From Gammaproteobacteria bacterium (lineage in GTDB: Bacteria; Pseudomonadota; Gammaproteobacteria; Pseudomonadales; Azotimanducaceae), in NCBI GenBank assembly GCA_028821515.1, contig JAPPGA010000020.1, forward strand, positions 62,001 to 126,000: 64,000 nucleotides of DNA, given 5' to 3'. Below the pieces are notes generated by a model that had not been told where the DNA came from, ran no database searches, and was given only the letters and a program-made list of their open reading frames with translations. The position numbers were made by a program, and so were the translations under genes. Shown one piece after another: positions 22,644-30,502 of this stretch. Position 1 is the stretch's first letter; the number at the start of each line of letters is the position of its first letter.

Positions 22644-23492
22644 ATGGAGTGTCTTGCCAAATCTGCCCTGCCCGAACGGCTGGCCGCGATTCCGGACCCG
22701 CCGAACAGGCTGTATGTCCGCGGCGCGGCGGACGTGTTGGGCGAACCGGGAGTGGCCATTGTCGGGAGCCGCAGGGCGACCCGCGCGGGCCGGGATTTCG
22801 CCCATGCGCTCGCACGGGAACTGGCCGCTGGCGGGCTCGTCGTGGTCAGCGGGCTTGCCTACGGAATCGATGCGGCCGCGCATCGGGGTGCCCTGGCGGC
22901 GCCGGGAAGGACGGTCGCGGTGCTCGGCAGCGGCCTCGACCGGGTCTATCCGCAGGCGCACGAGAGGCTTGCGCGGGAGATCCTGGCAAACGACGGAGCG
23001 GTGGTCAGCGAATACGCCCCGGACGCGGGACCGCGCAAACACCAGTTCCCGGAACGCAATCGGCTGATCAGCGGTCTGACGCTGGGCGTGGTGATCGTGG
23101 AGGCGACGACGCGAAGCGGTTCATTGATCACGGCGCGGATGGCGGCCGAGCAGGGGCGCGAGGTAATGGCGGTGCCGGGGCCGGTGACGAGCCCCCTGGC
23201 AGGGGGTTGCCACCGGCTCCTGAAGAGCGGCGCGGCATTGATCGAAGACGCTGACGATGTCCTCTTTGCGATCGGTTACGAACGCGTGGACGCCTCGAGC
23301 CGACAGCCAGCGGCCCCGCCAGCCGAGCTTGCCGGGGTGCTGGATTGCATCGGGCCGGAAACCACCACGCTGGATCGCGTCGTGGGGGTTACGGGCATGA
23401 CGCCCGAGGCCGCGTCGGAGGCGCTCGTGCAGCTGGAACTGCTGGGGTTTGTCGCAGCCCATCGGGGGGGATATATTCGCGCCTTTCCCTGA
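22644..23492 (+). CDS. dprA: DNA-processing protein DprA (short form)
   Basis: DprA loads RecA on incoming single-stranded DNA in natural transformation. The Rossmann-like core is clear: VAIVGSRRATRAGRDF, VVSGLAYGIDAAAHRGAL, AVLGSGLDRVYP, VSEYAPDAGPRKHQFPERNRLISGL and ATTRSGSLITARMAAEQGREV. A C-terminal winged-helix (DML1-like) domain covers about 225-282. The usual N-terminal SAM/HhH domain is absent; the frame is closed by TGA at 22596, so this is not a start-choice error. A comEA gene at 56948 is the only other competence-type gene here. Confidence 0.93.
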   Translation: MECLAKSALPERLAAIPDPPNRLYVRGAADVLGEPGVAIVGSRRATRAGRDFAHALARELAAGGLVVVSGLAYGIDAAAHRGALAAPGRTVAVLGSGLDRVYPQAHERLAREILANDGAVVSEYAPDAGPRKHQFPERNRLISGLTLGVVIVEATTRSGSLITARMAAEQGREVMAVPGPVTSPLAGGCHRLLKSGAALIEDADDVLFAIGYERVDASSRQPAAPPAELAGVLDCIGPETTTLDRVVGVTGMTPEAASEALVQLELLGFVAAHRGGYIRAFP

Positions 23493-23508
23493 ACGTTTGG
23501 AGGGCGGG

Positions 23509-24012
23509 ATGTCCTGGGTGGCGATATTGATGGGCTCGGAATCGGATTGGCCGACGATGCGCGGATGCGCTGACGTCCTGGCGGACCTCGACGTAGGCTT
23601 CGAGGTGCGGGTGACGTCGGCACACCGCACACCAGCGGCCACTGCGGAATATGTCGCCGACGCGTTGTCACGGGACTGCGGAGTATTCGTTTGTGGCGCG
23701 GGAATGGCGGCGCACCTCGCGGGAGCGGTCGCCGCGCAGACGGTGCGTCCGGTTATCGGCGTTCCCATCGCGAGCGGTCCGCTTTCGGGATTCGACGCAC
23801 TGCTCTCCACCGTCCAGATGCCGAGCGGCATTCCCGTCGCGACGGTGGCTGTGGGCGGCGCCAAGAACGCTGGCTACCTCGCCGCGCAGATCATCGCTGC
23901 AGGTGACGCGGCGTTGTCCGGGCGACTGGGCGATGACCGGGAAGCCAACCGCCAGGGTGTGGCGCGCCAGAACGCGTCGGTGCAGGAGGACCTCGCTGGC
24001 GACAGCGGCTAG
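23509..24012 (+). CDS. purE: N5-carboxyaminoimidazole ribonucleotide mutase
   Basis: PurE rearranges N5-CAIR to CAIR in purine synthesis. The 167-residue protein shows AILMGSESDWPTM, VTSAHRTPAAT, the glycine-rich GAGMAAHLAGAVAAQT and LLSTVQMPSGIPVATVAVGG. ATG 23509 follows TTGGAGGGCGG, a good ribosome-binding site. The usual partner purK is not next to it: the following gene is tsaC. Either purK is elsewhere or the enzyme uses CO2 directly; sequence alone does not settle the class. Confidence 0.93.
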   Translation: MSWVAILMGSESDWPTMRGCADVLADLDVGFEVRVTSAHRTPAATAEYVADALSRDCGVFVCGAGMAAHLAGAVAAQTVRPVIGVPIASGPLSGFDALLSTVQMPSGIPVATVAVGGAKNAGYLAAQIIAAGDAALSGRLGDDREANRQGVARQNASVQEDLAGDSG

Positions 24013-24021
24013 TACTGGCCC

Positions 24022-24618
24022 TTGACCGACACATCGACCAGGCAGCGGCGCGAGGCGTCGCGCCGCATCGGGGCGATCCTCGATCTCAAGACCGCGGCCG
24101 ATGTCATCGTCGGGGGCGGCGTCGTGGTGCATGCCCTTGAGGGGGTCTGGGGCCTGGCCTGCGACCCCTTCGACGAGCGGGCTGTGGAAAGGGTACTGCG
24201 GATCAAGCGCCGCCGGCACGACAAGGGACTTCTCGTCGTCGCATCCTCTGCCCGTTTCTTCGAGGAAGAACTGGCGTGCCTGACCGCCGCGGCGCGGCGC
24301 ACCGTCATCGAGAGCTGGCCGGGGGCGGAAACCTGGGTCGTCGAGACGCGGCGCTTTCCCCGCTGGATTACGGGCGGCAGGCCGACTGTCGCGATCCGCG
24401 TTCCCGGGCACGGACAGGCCAGGGCGTTGGCGGGGCTGTGTGGCGGCCCCATCGTCTCCACCTCCGCCAATGTCAACCGGTTCCCGCCGGCAACCACGGA
24501 ACTGCGCGCGCGCAGGCACTTTCAGCACCGGGTCGATTTCATCCTGCCCGGTTCCACGAACAACCTGCAGGGCCCTTCACGCATACGCCTTGCCGCCGAT
24601 GGAAGCGTGCTGCGGTGA
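24022..24618 (+). CDS. tsaC: Threonylcarbamoyl-AMP synthase (YrdC/TsaC)
   Basis: TsaC makes threonylcarbamoyl-AMP, the intermediate for t6A at position 37 of ANN-decoding tRNAs. The 198-residue protein has the YrdC fold: an N-terminal segment AADVIVGGGVVVHALEGVWGLACDP, the ligand-binding IKRRRHDKGLLVVAS, and the later VAIRVPGH and IVSTSANVN motifs. It starts at TTG 24022, nine bases behind purE, and its stop overlaps the aroE start (GTGA). dprA, tsaC and aroE are grouped in many gammaproteobacteria. Confidence 0.93.
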   Translation: MTDTSTRQRREASRRIGAILDLKTAADVIVGGGVVVHALEGVWGLACDPFDERAVERVLRIKRRRHDKGLLVVASSARFFEEELACLTAAARRTVIESWPGAETWVVETRRFPRWITGGRPTVAIRVPGHGQARALAGLCGGPIVSTSANVNRFPPATTELRARRHFQHRVDFILPGSTNNLQGPSRIRLAADGSVLR

Positions 24619-25412
24619 TAGACCGCTATGCAGTCGTAGGGAATCCGGTTGCGCACAGCGTGTCGCCTCGAATACACGCCATCTTCGCGGCGGCAGCAGG
24701 CCAGGAATTGCGCTACGAGAAGATCCTTGCCGAGGAATTCGTCTCGGCGGCCGACGCATTCTTCGAAGACGGCGGCCGGGGCCTCAACGTCACCCTCCCC
24801 TTCAAACAGGACGCGTTCGGCTGGGTGGACCGTGCGGACGACGCGGCGCGCGAGGCGGAGGCGGTGAACGTGGTGGCGCGCGGCGACGATGGCTATTCGG
24901 GATACAACACGGACGGCATTGGCCTGGTGCGAGACCTGCAGGACAACCTCGGACTTTCGCTCAACGGCCGGCGCGTTCTTGTCCTGGGCGCAGGCGGCGC
25001 GGTGCGGGGCGTCCTCGGCCCGTTGTCCCGCACCGGCGCGGACGAGCTTATTGTGGCGAATCGCACCGAGAGCAGGGCGCGCGCCTTGCGGCAGGTCTTT
25101 CCGAACATCGGCGCCGCCTCACTGGCTGACGTGCGGGGCGCTTACGACCTCGTGATCAACGGCACGTCCGCCGGGTTTGCCGGAGAGGTTCCCGACATCG
25201 ACCCCGAGGCAGTTCGGAACGCCTTCTGCTATGACATGTCCTACTCGCCGGGAAGCGACACCCCCTTTTGCGCCTGGAGCCGTGAACATGGCGCCGCCGG
25301 CGTCAGCGGCGGATTGGGGATGCTTGTCGAGCAGGCGGCGGAGACGTTCTTGCTGTGGCGCGGCGTGCGGCCGCCGACCGCGGGCGTCGTGGCTGCGCTG
25401 GATCGTGGATAA
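24615..25412 (+). CDS. aroE: Shikimate 5-dehydrogenase
   Basis: AroE reduces 3-dehydroshikimate to shikimate with NADPH. The 265-residue protein, read from GTG 24615, shows the substrate-binding YAVVGNPVAHSVSPRIH, the catalytic NVTLPFKQDAF lysine motif, YNTDGIGLVRDL, and the nucleotide-binding VLVLGAGGAVRG followed by NRTESRA. The longer open frame upstream lies over tsaC in another phase and is ignored. Translational coupling to tsaC is by a 4-bp overlap. Confidence 0.95.
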   Translation: MIDRYAVVGNPVAHSVSPRIHAIFAAAAGQELRYEKILAEEFVSAADAFFEDGGRGLNVTLPFKQDAFGWVDRADDAAREAEAVNVVARGDDGYSGYNTDGIGLVRDLQDNLGLSLNGRRVLVLGAGGAVRGVLGPLSRTGADELIVANRTESRARALRQVFPNIGAASLADVRGAYDLVINGTSAGFAGEVPDIDPEAVRNAFCYDMSYSPGSDTPFCAWSREHGAAGVSGGLGMLVEQAAETFLLWRGVRPPTAGVVAALDRG

Positions 25413-25430
25413 GGTCATGGGTACGGGTAA

Positions 25431-26423
25431 GTGAAAGGGCTTGTTCTCAGCGGTGTCGCGCTGGCGGCGGTAGTGGTGGTGCTGGGCGCCTTTACGCGGC
25501 TCGTGGATGCGGGTCTGGGATGCCCGGACTGGCCGGGTTGCTACGGCTTCCTGTCGGTGCCGGTGTCCGAAGAAGATGTAGCGGCGGCGGAAGCGTTGTT
25601 CCCGGGCTCGCCTGTCGAGCAGGACAAGGCCTGGACGGAAATGGTGCACCGCTATTTCGCCGCCGGACTCGGATTGCTGGTGCTGGTGATCGCGGGGGTT
25701 GCCTGGCGGCAACGCCGGCCGATGGCCATCCCCGTCGCGCTCGTGGTGCTGGTCATTGCGCAGGGCATTTTCGGGGCGTGGACCGTTACCCTGAAGCTCT
25801 GGCCGCAGGTCGTGACCGTGCATCTTCTGGGCGGCTTCGGAACGCTTGCGCTGCTGTGGGTCTATGCGATCAGGGTTGGCGCCGTGCCTTCATTTCCGGT
25901 GCCGGGCAACCTCGCGCGCCCCGCGGCGGTGGCGATCGGGCTCGTGGTGTTGCAGGTCGCCCTCGGCGGGTGGACATCGTCGAACTACGCGGCGCTCGCG
26001 TGCCCGGATTTCCCGACCTGTCACGGGAGTCTGTTGCCGGACATGGACTTTGGCGCCGGTTTCAACCTGGCGCAGGACGTGGGCCCCAATTACCTCGGCG
26101 GCACGATGACGAGCGACGCGCGCGTGGCCATTCAGATGACGCATCGGCTCGGCGCGTTTGTCGTGCTGCTGGCCGTTGGCTGGCTTGCGTTTCGCCTGGC
26201 CGGTCCGGTTCGCTGGACAATCGCGGGGGTTCTCGTGGTGCAGTTCGGTCTGGGCGTGGCCAATGTGCTGGCACAACTGCCCCTGGCGGTGGCGACACTG
26301 CACAATGCAGGCGCCGCACTATTGCTGCTGGCCTTGATTACGGTATACGCTGCATCGGTTGGCGCCTTGCAGCATGGAGAATCCAATTCGCGGGCGCCGT
26401 ACCCTGGAACACCGGATGGCTAG
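25431..26423 (+). CDS. ctaA: Heme A synthase (COX15/CtaA family)
   Basis: This polytopic membrane protein (330 residues, about eight segments) oxidises the methyl group of heme O to the formyl of heme A, needed by aa3-type cytochrome oxidases. It has the N-terminal TRLVDAGLGCPDWPGCYG signature, a repeat of it at ALACPDFPTCHG in the second half, and heme-ligand histidines in EMVHRYFA, VTVHLLGG, MTHRLGA and TLHNAGA. It begins with GTG and its end overlaps the next gene, the heme O synthase, so the two successive steps are encoded together. Confidence 0.93.
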   Translation: MKGLVLSGVALAAVVVVLGAFTRLVDAGLGCPDWPGCYGFLSVPVSEEDVAAAEALFPGSPVEQDKAWTEMVHRYFAAGLGLLVLVIAGVAWRQRRPMAIPVALVVLVIAQGIFGAWTVTLKLWPQVVTVHLLGGFGTLALLWVYAIRVGAVPSFPVPGNLARPAAVAIGLVVLQVALGGWTSSNYAALACPDFPTCHGSLLPDMDFGAGFNLAQDVGPNYLGGTMTSDARVAIQMTHRLGAFVVLLAVGWLAFRLAGPVRWTIAGVLVVQFGLGVANVLAQLPLAVATLHNAGAALLLLALITVYAASVGALQHGESNSRAPYPGTPDG

Positions 26424-27384
26424 CCGAATGGCTTGGAATATGCGTGGCCGCGCGAGCGACGCGCCGCAGGCGGCGATTGCAAGCGCCCTTGACATGCAGG
26501 ATGTAGCCCCGGCTCGTCAAAAAGCCGCCTGGCGCGACTACCTGGAACTGACAAAGCCCCGGGTCGTGGGTCTCATGTTGCTGTGCGCGGCCGTCGGCAT
26601 GGTGCTCGCGAGCCCGAGCCTTGCGCAGCTTGCGACCATGGCATTCGCCCTCGCCGGGATCGCCCTCGTCGCGGGATCCGCTGCCGCGGTGAATCACCTA
26701 GCGGAAGCCCGGATCGACGCGCGCATGGCGCGCACCCGTAACCGGCCCGTGGTACAGGGCCGGGTGACGCACGCCTCGGGGGTCGCGTTCTGCGCGATTA
26801 CGGGGATCGCGGGGATGCTGGTGCTATACCTGCTGGTCAACCCGCTGACCGCGTGGCTGAACCTCGCTTCCTGGGTCGGCTACGGTCTTTTCTACACGTT
26901 CTACCTGAAACGCGCGACGCCCCAGAACACGGTGATCGGCGGCCTTTTCGGGGCTTTGCCGCCGCTCTTCGGCTGGACGGCCATCACGAACACAGTGGAG
27001 CTCGAAGCGCTGTTGCTGGTGCTGATCATCTTTGTGTGGACGCCGCCCCACTTCTGGGCGCTGGCACTTGATCGCAAGGAGGAGTACGCGGCCGCCGACA
27101 TTCCCGTGTTGCCCGTAACGCATGGTGAGCAGGTGACCCGGCGGCACATCCTTGCCTACACCGTCCTGCTGGTCGCGGCGAGTGTGCTGCCCTACGTGAC
27201 GGGCATGAGCAGGATGCCCTATCTCATCGGGGCCCTGGCCCTCGGCGGCGTGTTCATCTACTGGGCGGTGGCGTTGCTCATCGGCACGCGGGCGGACGCG
27301 CCGAAGCGGGCGTTCCGCTACTCCATCGTCTATCTCGCCGCGCTGTTCGGGTTGCTGGTCGCCGATCACTACCTGGTGGCGTAG
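26416..27384 (+). CDS. ctaB: Protoheme IX farnesyltransferase (heme O synthase)
   Basis: This UbiA-family membrane enzyme converts heme B to heme O by adding a farnesyl group. It has LTKPRVVGLML at the start of the domain, the first aspartate-rich region AEARIDARMARTRNRPVVQGR and the second DRKEEYAAADIPVLPV, with several transmembrane segments between. ATG 26416 overlaps the heme A synthase stop and gives 322 residues; an earlier ATG at 26359 is possible but lies deep in the preceding gene. The pair implies that heme A-type terminal oxidase is made. Confidence 0.93.
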   Translation: MASRMAWNMRGRASDAPQAAIASALDMQDVAPARQKAAWRDYLELTKPRVVGLMLLCAAVGMVLASPSLAQLATMAFALAGIALVAGSAAAVNHLAEARIDARMARTRNRPVVQGRVTHASGVAFCAITGIAGMLVLYLLVNPLTAWLNLASWVGYGLFYTFYLKRATPQNTVIGGLFGALPPLFGWTAITNTVELEALLLVLIIFVWTPPHFWALALDRKEEYAAADIPVLPVTHGEQVTRRHILAYTVLLVAASVLPYVTGMSRMPYLIGALALGGVFIYWAVALLIGTRADAPKRAFRYSIVYLAALFGLLVADHYLVA

Positions 27385-27412
27385 GCAAGGAAACGGGGGA
27401 GACCGAGCCCTG

Positions 27413-28666
27413 ATGTCTGAAGCCGCCGCGAATCTCGCGGACGACCTGCCTGCGCAATACGCCGCGGTGCGCAAGCAGACCGAGTTGCTTTGCCGCCCCC
27501 TTGCTGTCGATGACTACGGCGTGCAGCCGATGGCCGACGCAAGTCCGCCGAAGTGGCACCTCGCGCACACCACCTGGTTCTTCGAGACCTTCGTGCTCAA
27601 GCCGTTTGCTGACCGCTACCGGGTGTTCGACGACTCCTTCGGCTTCCTGTTCAACTCCTACTACGATGGCGTTGGCGATCAGTATCCGCGGCCAATGCGG
27701 GGGCTGCTCTCGCGGCCTACGGTGGACCGGGTATTCGACTACCGAGCCCACGTTGACGCCGCCATGGATAAGCATCTTGACTACGACGACGAGACGCTTC
27801 GCTCTCGCGTCGTCCTGGGCATGAACCACGAACAGCAACACCAGGAACTGCTTGTCACGGACATCAAGTACAACTTGGGCACGAATCCGCTACGCCCGAC
27901 GTACGACAGCAAGCTGCACGACGCTCCCGGCAAGGAGCGCCCTGCAACCTTTGTGACCTTTCCCGGGGGTCTGGTGGAAATCGGCGCTGCGGGCGCCGGA
28001 TTCATGTTCGACAATGAAACGCCCCGGCACAAGGTCTGGCTATCGGAATTCGCCCTGGCGGACCGGCTGGTGACCTGCGGCGAGTACCTGGAATTCATGC
28101 GGGACGGCGGCTACCGCACGCCCTCGCTCTGGCTGTCCGAAGGCTGGACGGCGGCGCGGCGGCATGGGTGGAACGCCCCGCTCTACTGGTACCGGCAGGA
28201 CGGGGAGTGGTTCGAGTACAGGCTGGCGGGAGGCGGTCCCATCGATACGAACTTGCCCGTCTGCCACGTGAGTTTCTTCGAGGCCGACGCCTTCGCACGT
28301 TGGGCGGGCGCGCGGCTGCCGACCGAGGCAGAGTGGGAAACGGCCGCCTCTTCGCGGGCGGTGACCGGGAATTTCAGCGACGGCCGGCGCCTGCACCCAG
28401 GGTCATCGCAGGGCGATGGCATGACGCAACTCTTTGGCGACACCTGGGAGTGGACGGCAAGCGCATACGGGCCCTATCCGGGGTTCAGGCCGTTGCCCGG
28501 GACACTCGGCGAATACAACGGGAAGTTCATGGCAAACCAGATGGTTCTGCGGGGCGGCTCGTGTGCAACTCCGCCCGGCCACGTTCGCCCCAGCTACCGC
28601 AATTTCTTCTACGCGCCGGATCGCTGGCAGTTTTCCGGAATCAGGCTGGCCAGGGATGTCGGATAG
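27413..28666 (+). CDS. egtB: Ergothioneine biosynthesis sulfoxide synthase EgtB
   Basis: EgtB is a non-heme iron enzyme that couples hercynine with a cysteine-containing thiol and oxygen to form the C-S bond of ergothioneine. The N-terminal DinB-like domain holds iron-ligand histidines in KWHLAHTTWFFE and in NHEQQHQELL (H-x3-H). The C-terminal half is a formylglycine-generating-enzyme (SUMF1-like) domain, with ARLPTEAEWETAA, FGDTWEWTASAY and MVLRGGSCATPPGH. At 417 residues the length is normal. Its stop overlaps the egtD start, giving a two-gene ergothioneine unit. Confidence 0.95.
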   Translation: MSEAAANLADDLPAQYAAVRKQTELLCRPLAVDDYGVQPMADASPPKWHLAHTTWFFETFVLKPFADRYRVFDDSFGFLFNSYYDGVGDQYPRPMRGLLSRPTVDRVFDYRAHVDAAMDKHLDYDDETLRSRVVLGMNHEQQHQELLVTDIKYNLGTNPLRPTYDSKLHDAPGKERPATFVTFPGGLVEIGAAGAGFMFDNETPRHKVWLSEFALADRLVTCGEYLEFMRDGGYRTPSLWLSEGWTAARRHGWNAPLYWYRQDGEWFEYRLAGGGPIDTNLPVCHVSFFEADAFARWAGARLPTEAEWETAASSRAVTGNFSDGRRLHPGSSQGDGMTQLFGDTWEWTASAYGPYPGFRPLPGTLGEYNGKFMANQMVLRGGSCATPPGHVRPSYRNFFYAPDRWQFSGIRLARDVG

Positions 28667-29654
28667 AACCCCAGGCAGCGCTCGCCGGGATTTCCAGTTC
28701 TTCGACCGGCAACCCGCCATTCCGGACGCGACGGAGGAACTGGTTGCAGGACTGTCAGCACCGGCCAAGTCCGTGCCGCCGAAGTACTTCTACGACGAGA
28801 CGGGCTCCCGGCTGTTCGAGGCGATCACGAAGCTGCCGGAGTACTACCTCACGCGTACGGAAACCGGGATTCTCGAGGACAGCCGCGCAGATCTGGCGCG
28901 ATGGGTAGGGCCGGACGCGTGCCTGGTGGAATACGGCAGCGGGTCGAGCGTCAAGACACGCATATTGCTCGAAGCATGCCGCCCCGCAGCCTATGTCCCG
29001 GTCGACATTTCGCGCGGACATCTCCTGGCTTCGGCGCGACGCATCCATGAGGACTTCAAGGACCTTGCGGTATATCCGACCTGCGCGGATTACAGCCAGC
29101 CCTTCGAACTGCCGTCCACCACAACCGGCTTGCGAAAGGTGGCGTTCTTTCCCGGATCCACCATCGGCAACTTCGAAGTCGGGGAAGTCCCGGACTTTCT
29201 GAGAGGCGTCGGCCGTGTGGTCGGTCCGGAGGGGCGCTTGATCATTGGCGTCGACACCAAAAAGCCGGAGTGGATGCTGAACGCCGCCTACAACGATGCG
29301 GAGGGCGTCACGCGCGCCTTCAACCTCAATATGCTTCGCCACATCAACGCGATTGCGGGCGCGGACTTCGACCTCGGCAAGTTCGAACACCACGCCCAAT
29401 ACAACCGGGACCGGGGACGCATCGAAATGTACCTGTCGAGCACGGTGGCGCAGAAGGTTCGCGTCAACGGAGCCCTGGTCGAGTTCAGGCGCGGGGAACG
29501 CATCCATACCGAGCACTCGTACAAGTACGATGCGGAGGAGTTCCGGGCGTTGGCGGAGGAGGCGGGCTTTCGGCGGCTTGAGGCGCGAAGCGACGAGAAC
29601 GGGCATTTCATGGTGTTGCTGTTCGAAAACGCTGCTGGCCGCGCCGGTTGTTGA
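28656..29654 (+). CDS. egtD: L-histidine N-alpha-methyltransferase EgtD
   Basis: EgtD trimethylates the histidine amino group to hercynine, the first step of ergothioneine synthesis. The 332-residue protein begins within the egtB end (ATG 28656). It has the family opening PPKYFYDETGSRLFEAITKLPEYYLTRTE in two adjoining pieces, the SAM-binding LVEYGSGSSVKTRILLEA, and FFPGSTIGNFE. The histidine-binding tyrosine and asparagine region AAYNDAEGVTRAFNLN is present. The frame open upstream is in egtB and is not part of the gene. Confidence 0.95.
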   Translation: MSDRTPGSARRDFQFFDRQPAIPDATEELVAGLSAPAKSVPPKYFYDETGSRLFEAITKLPEYYLTRTETGILEDSRADLARWVGPDACLVEYGSGSSVKTRILLEACRPAAYVPVDISRGHLLASARRIHEDFKDLAVYPTCADYSQPFELPSTTTGLRKVAFFPGSTIGNFEVGEVPDFLRGVGRVVGPEGRLIIGVDTKKPEWMLNAAYNDAEGVTRAFNLNMLRHINAIAGADFDLGKFEHHAQYNRDRGRIEMYLSSTVAQKVRVNGALVEFRRGERIHTEHSYKYDAEEFRALAEEAGFRRLEARSDENGHFMVLLFENAAGRAGC

Positions 29655-29692
29655 TAGCCTCGACAAGGGACCGGCGGAGCGGCGCGGAAAGA

Positions 29693-30502
29693 ATGACCGA
29701 ACTGCAGACGTATCTCTACGACCTCCAGGGTTACCTGGTGGTCGAGGATGTCCTCGACGCCGACCAGGTGGCGGTCCTCAAAGCGAAAGTCGATCAGCAG
29801 GACCTGTCCGCCCTGCCCCGAAACCACCGCTTCGGCGGCGCCGGGGGTAGCGCCGAGACCGGTCCGGGCTTCCTGGCGTGGGGCGAAGAATTCGTCGCGC
29901 TCATGGATCATCCATTGGTCATGGCGGCGATGCGCGCGCAACTTGGCGACTGTTTCCGCCTGGATCGGATTTTCGGCATGCATATGCGGCGCGGCGAGAC
30001 GAAGGGAAAGCTGCATTCGGATTACGGGGCTTCCCAGCCGTTCTCGCGCGCCGAGCGGGGGCGCTACTTCACACCGCCGCTCCATGAAGCGCTCCATGGC
30101 TTCGGCATCGCGGCCTGGAACCTGACCGACACGGGACCCGAACATGGGGGTTTGCGGGTCATTCCGGGCAGCCACAATAGCCACTACAAGCTGCCGCAAG
30201 CGATCCGGGACGAGACGTTCGACGATGTTGTCACGATCATCGAAGCGCCGGCGGGGAGCGTCACGTTTTTCTCCGAAGCACTGACGCACGCGACATCGGC
30301 CTGGAGTGCCGACCACCACCGCTACACGCTGCTCTACAAGTACTGCGCGTCGCAACTCTCCTGGTCGCGAACGCGCGTCACGGCGCCTGATCACCTGCCG
30401 CTGTCGGACCGCCAGCGGCAACTCCTGGAAGAGCCCGCAGGTGCCCACTGGTTCTTTCGAAGCCTGTTTGAAGAGGACGCTCCGGCAGGAACCAGGTCAT
30501 GA
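29693..30502 (+). CDS. PhyH-family Fe(II)/2-oxoglutarate dioxygenase
   Basis: The 269-residue protein fits the phytanoyl-CoA dioxygenase superfamily. It opens with YLYDLQGYLVVEDVLDADQV, has the facial-triad start LHSDYG (H-x-D), the segment GLRVIPGSHNSHYK common in PhyH proteins, and the distal histidine in EALTHATSAW followed by HHRYTLLYKY, where arginine would hold 2-oxoglutarate. It lies 38 bp behind egtD and overlaps the transporter start by 4 bp. The context suggests a small betaine-like substrate such as ergothioneine, hercynine or a transported trimethylammonium compound, but this is inference; the family's substrates are very diverse. Confidence 0.85.
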   Translation: MTELQTYLYDLQGYLVVEDVLDADQVAVLKAKVDQQDLSALPRNHRFGGAGGSAETGPGFLAWGEEFVALMDHPLVMAAMRAQLGDCFRLDRIFGMHMRRGETKGKLHSDYGASQPFSRAERGRYFTPPLHEALHGFGIAAWNLTDTGPEHGGLRVIPGSHNSHYKLPQAIRDETFDDVVTIIEAPAGSVTFFSEALTHATSAWSADHHRYTLLYKYCASQLSWSRTRVTAPDHLPLSDRQRQLLEEPAGAHWFFRSLFEEDAPAGTRS

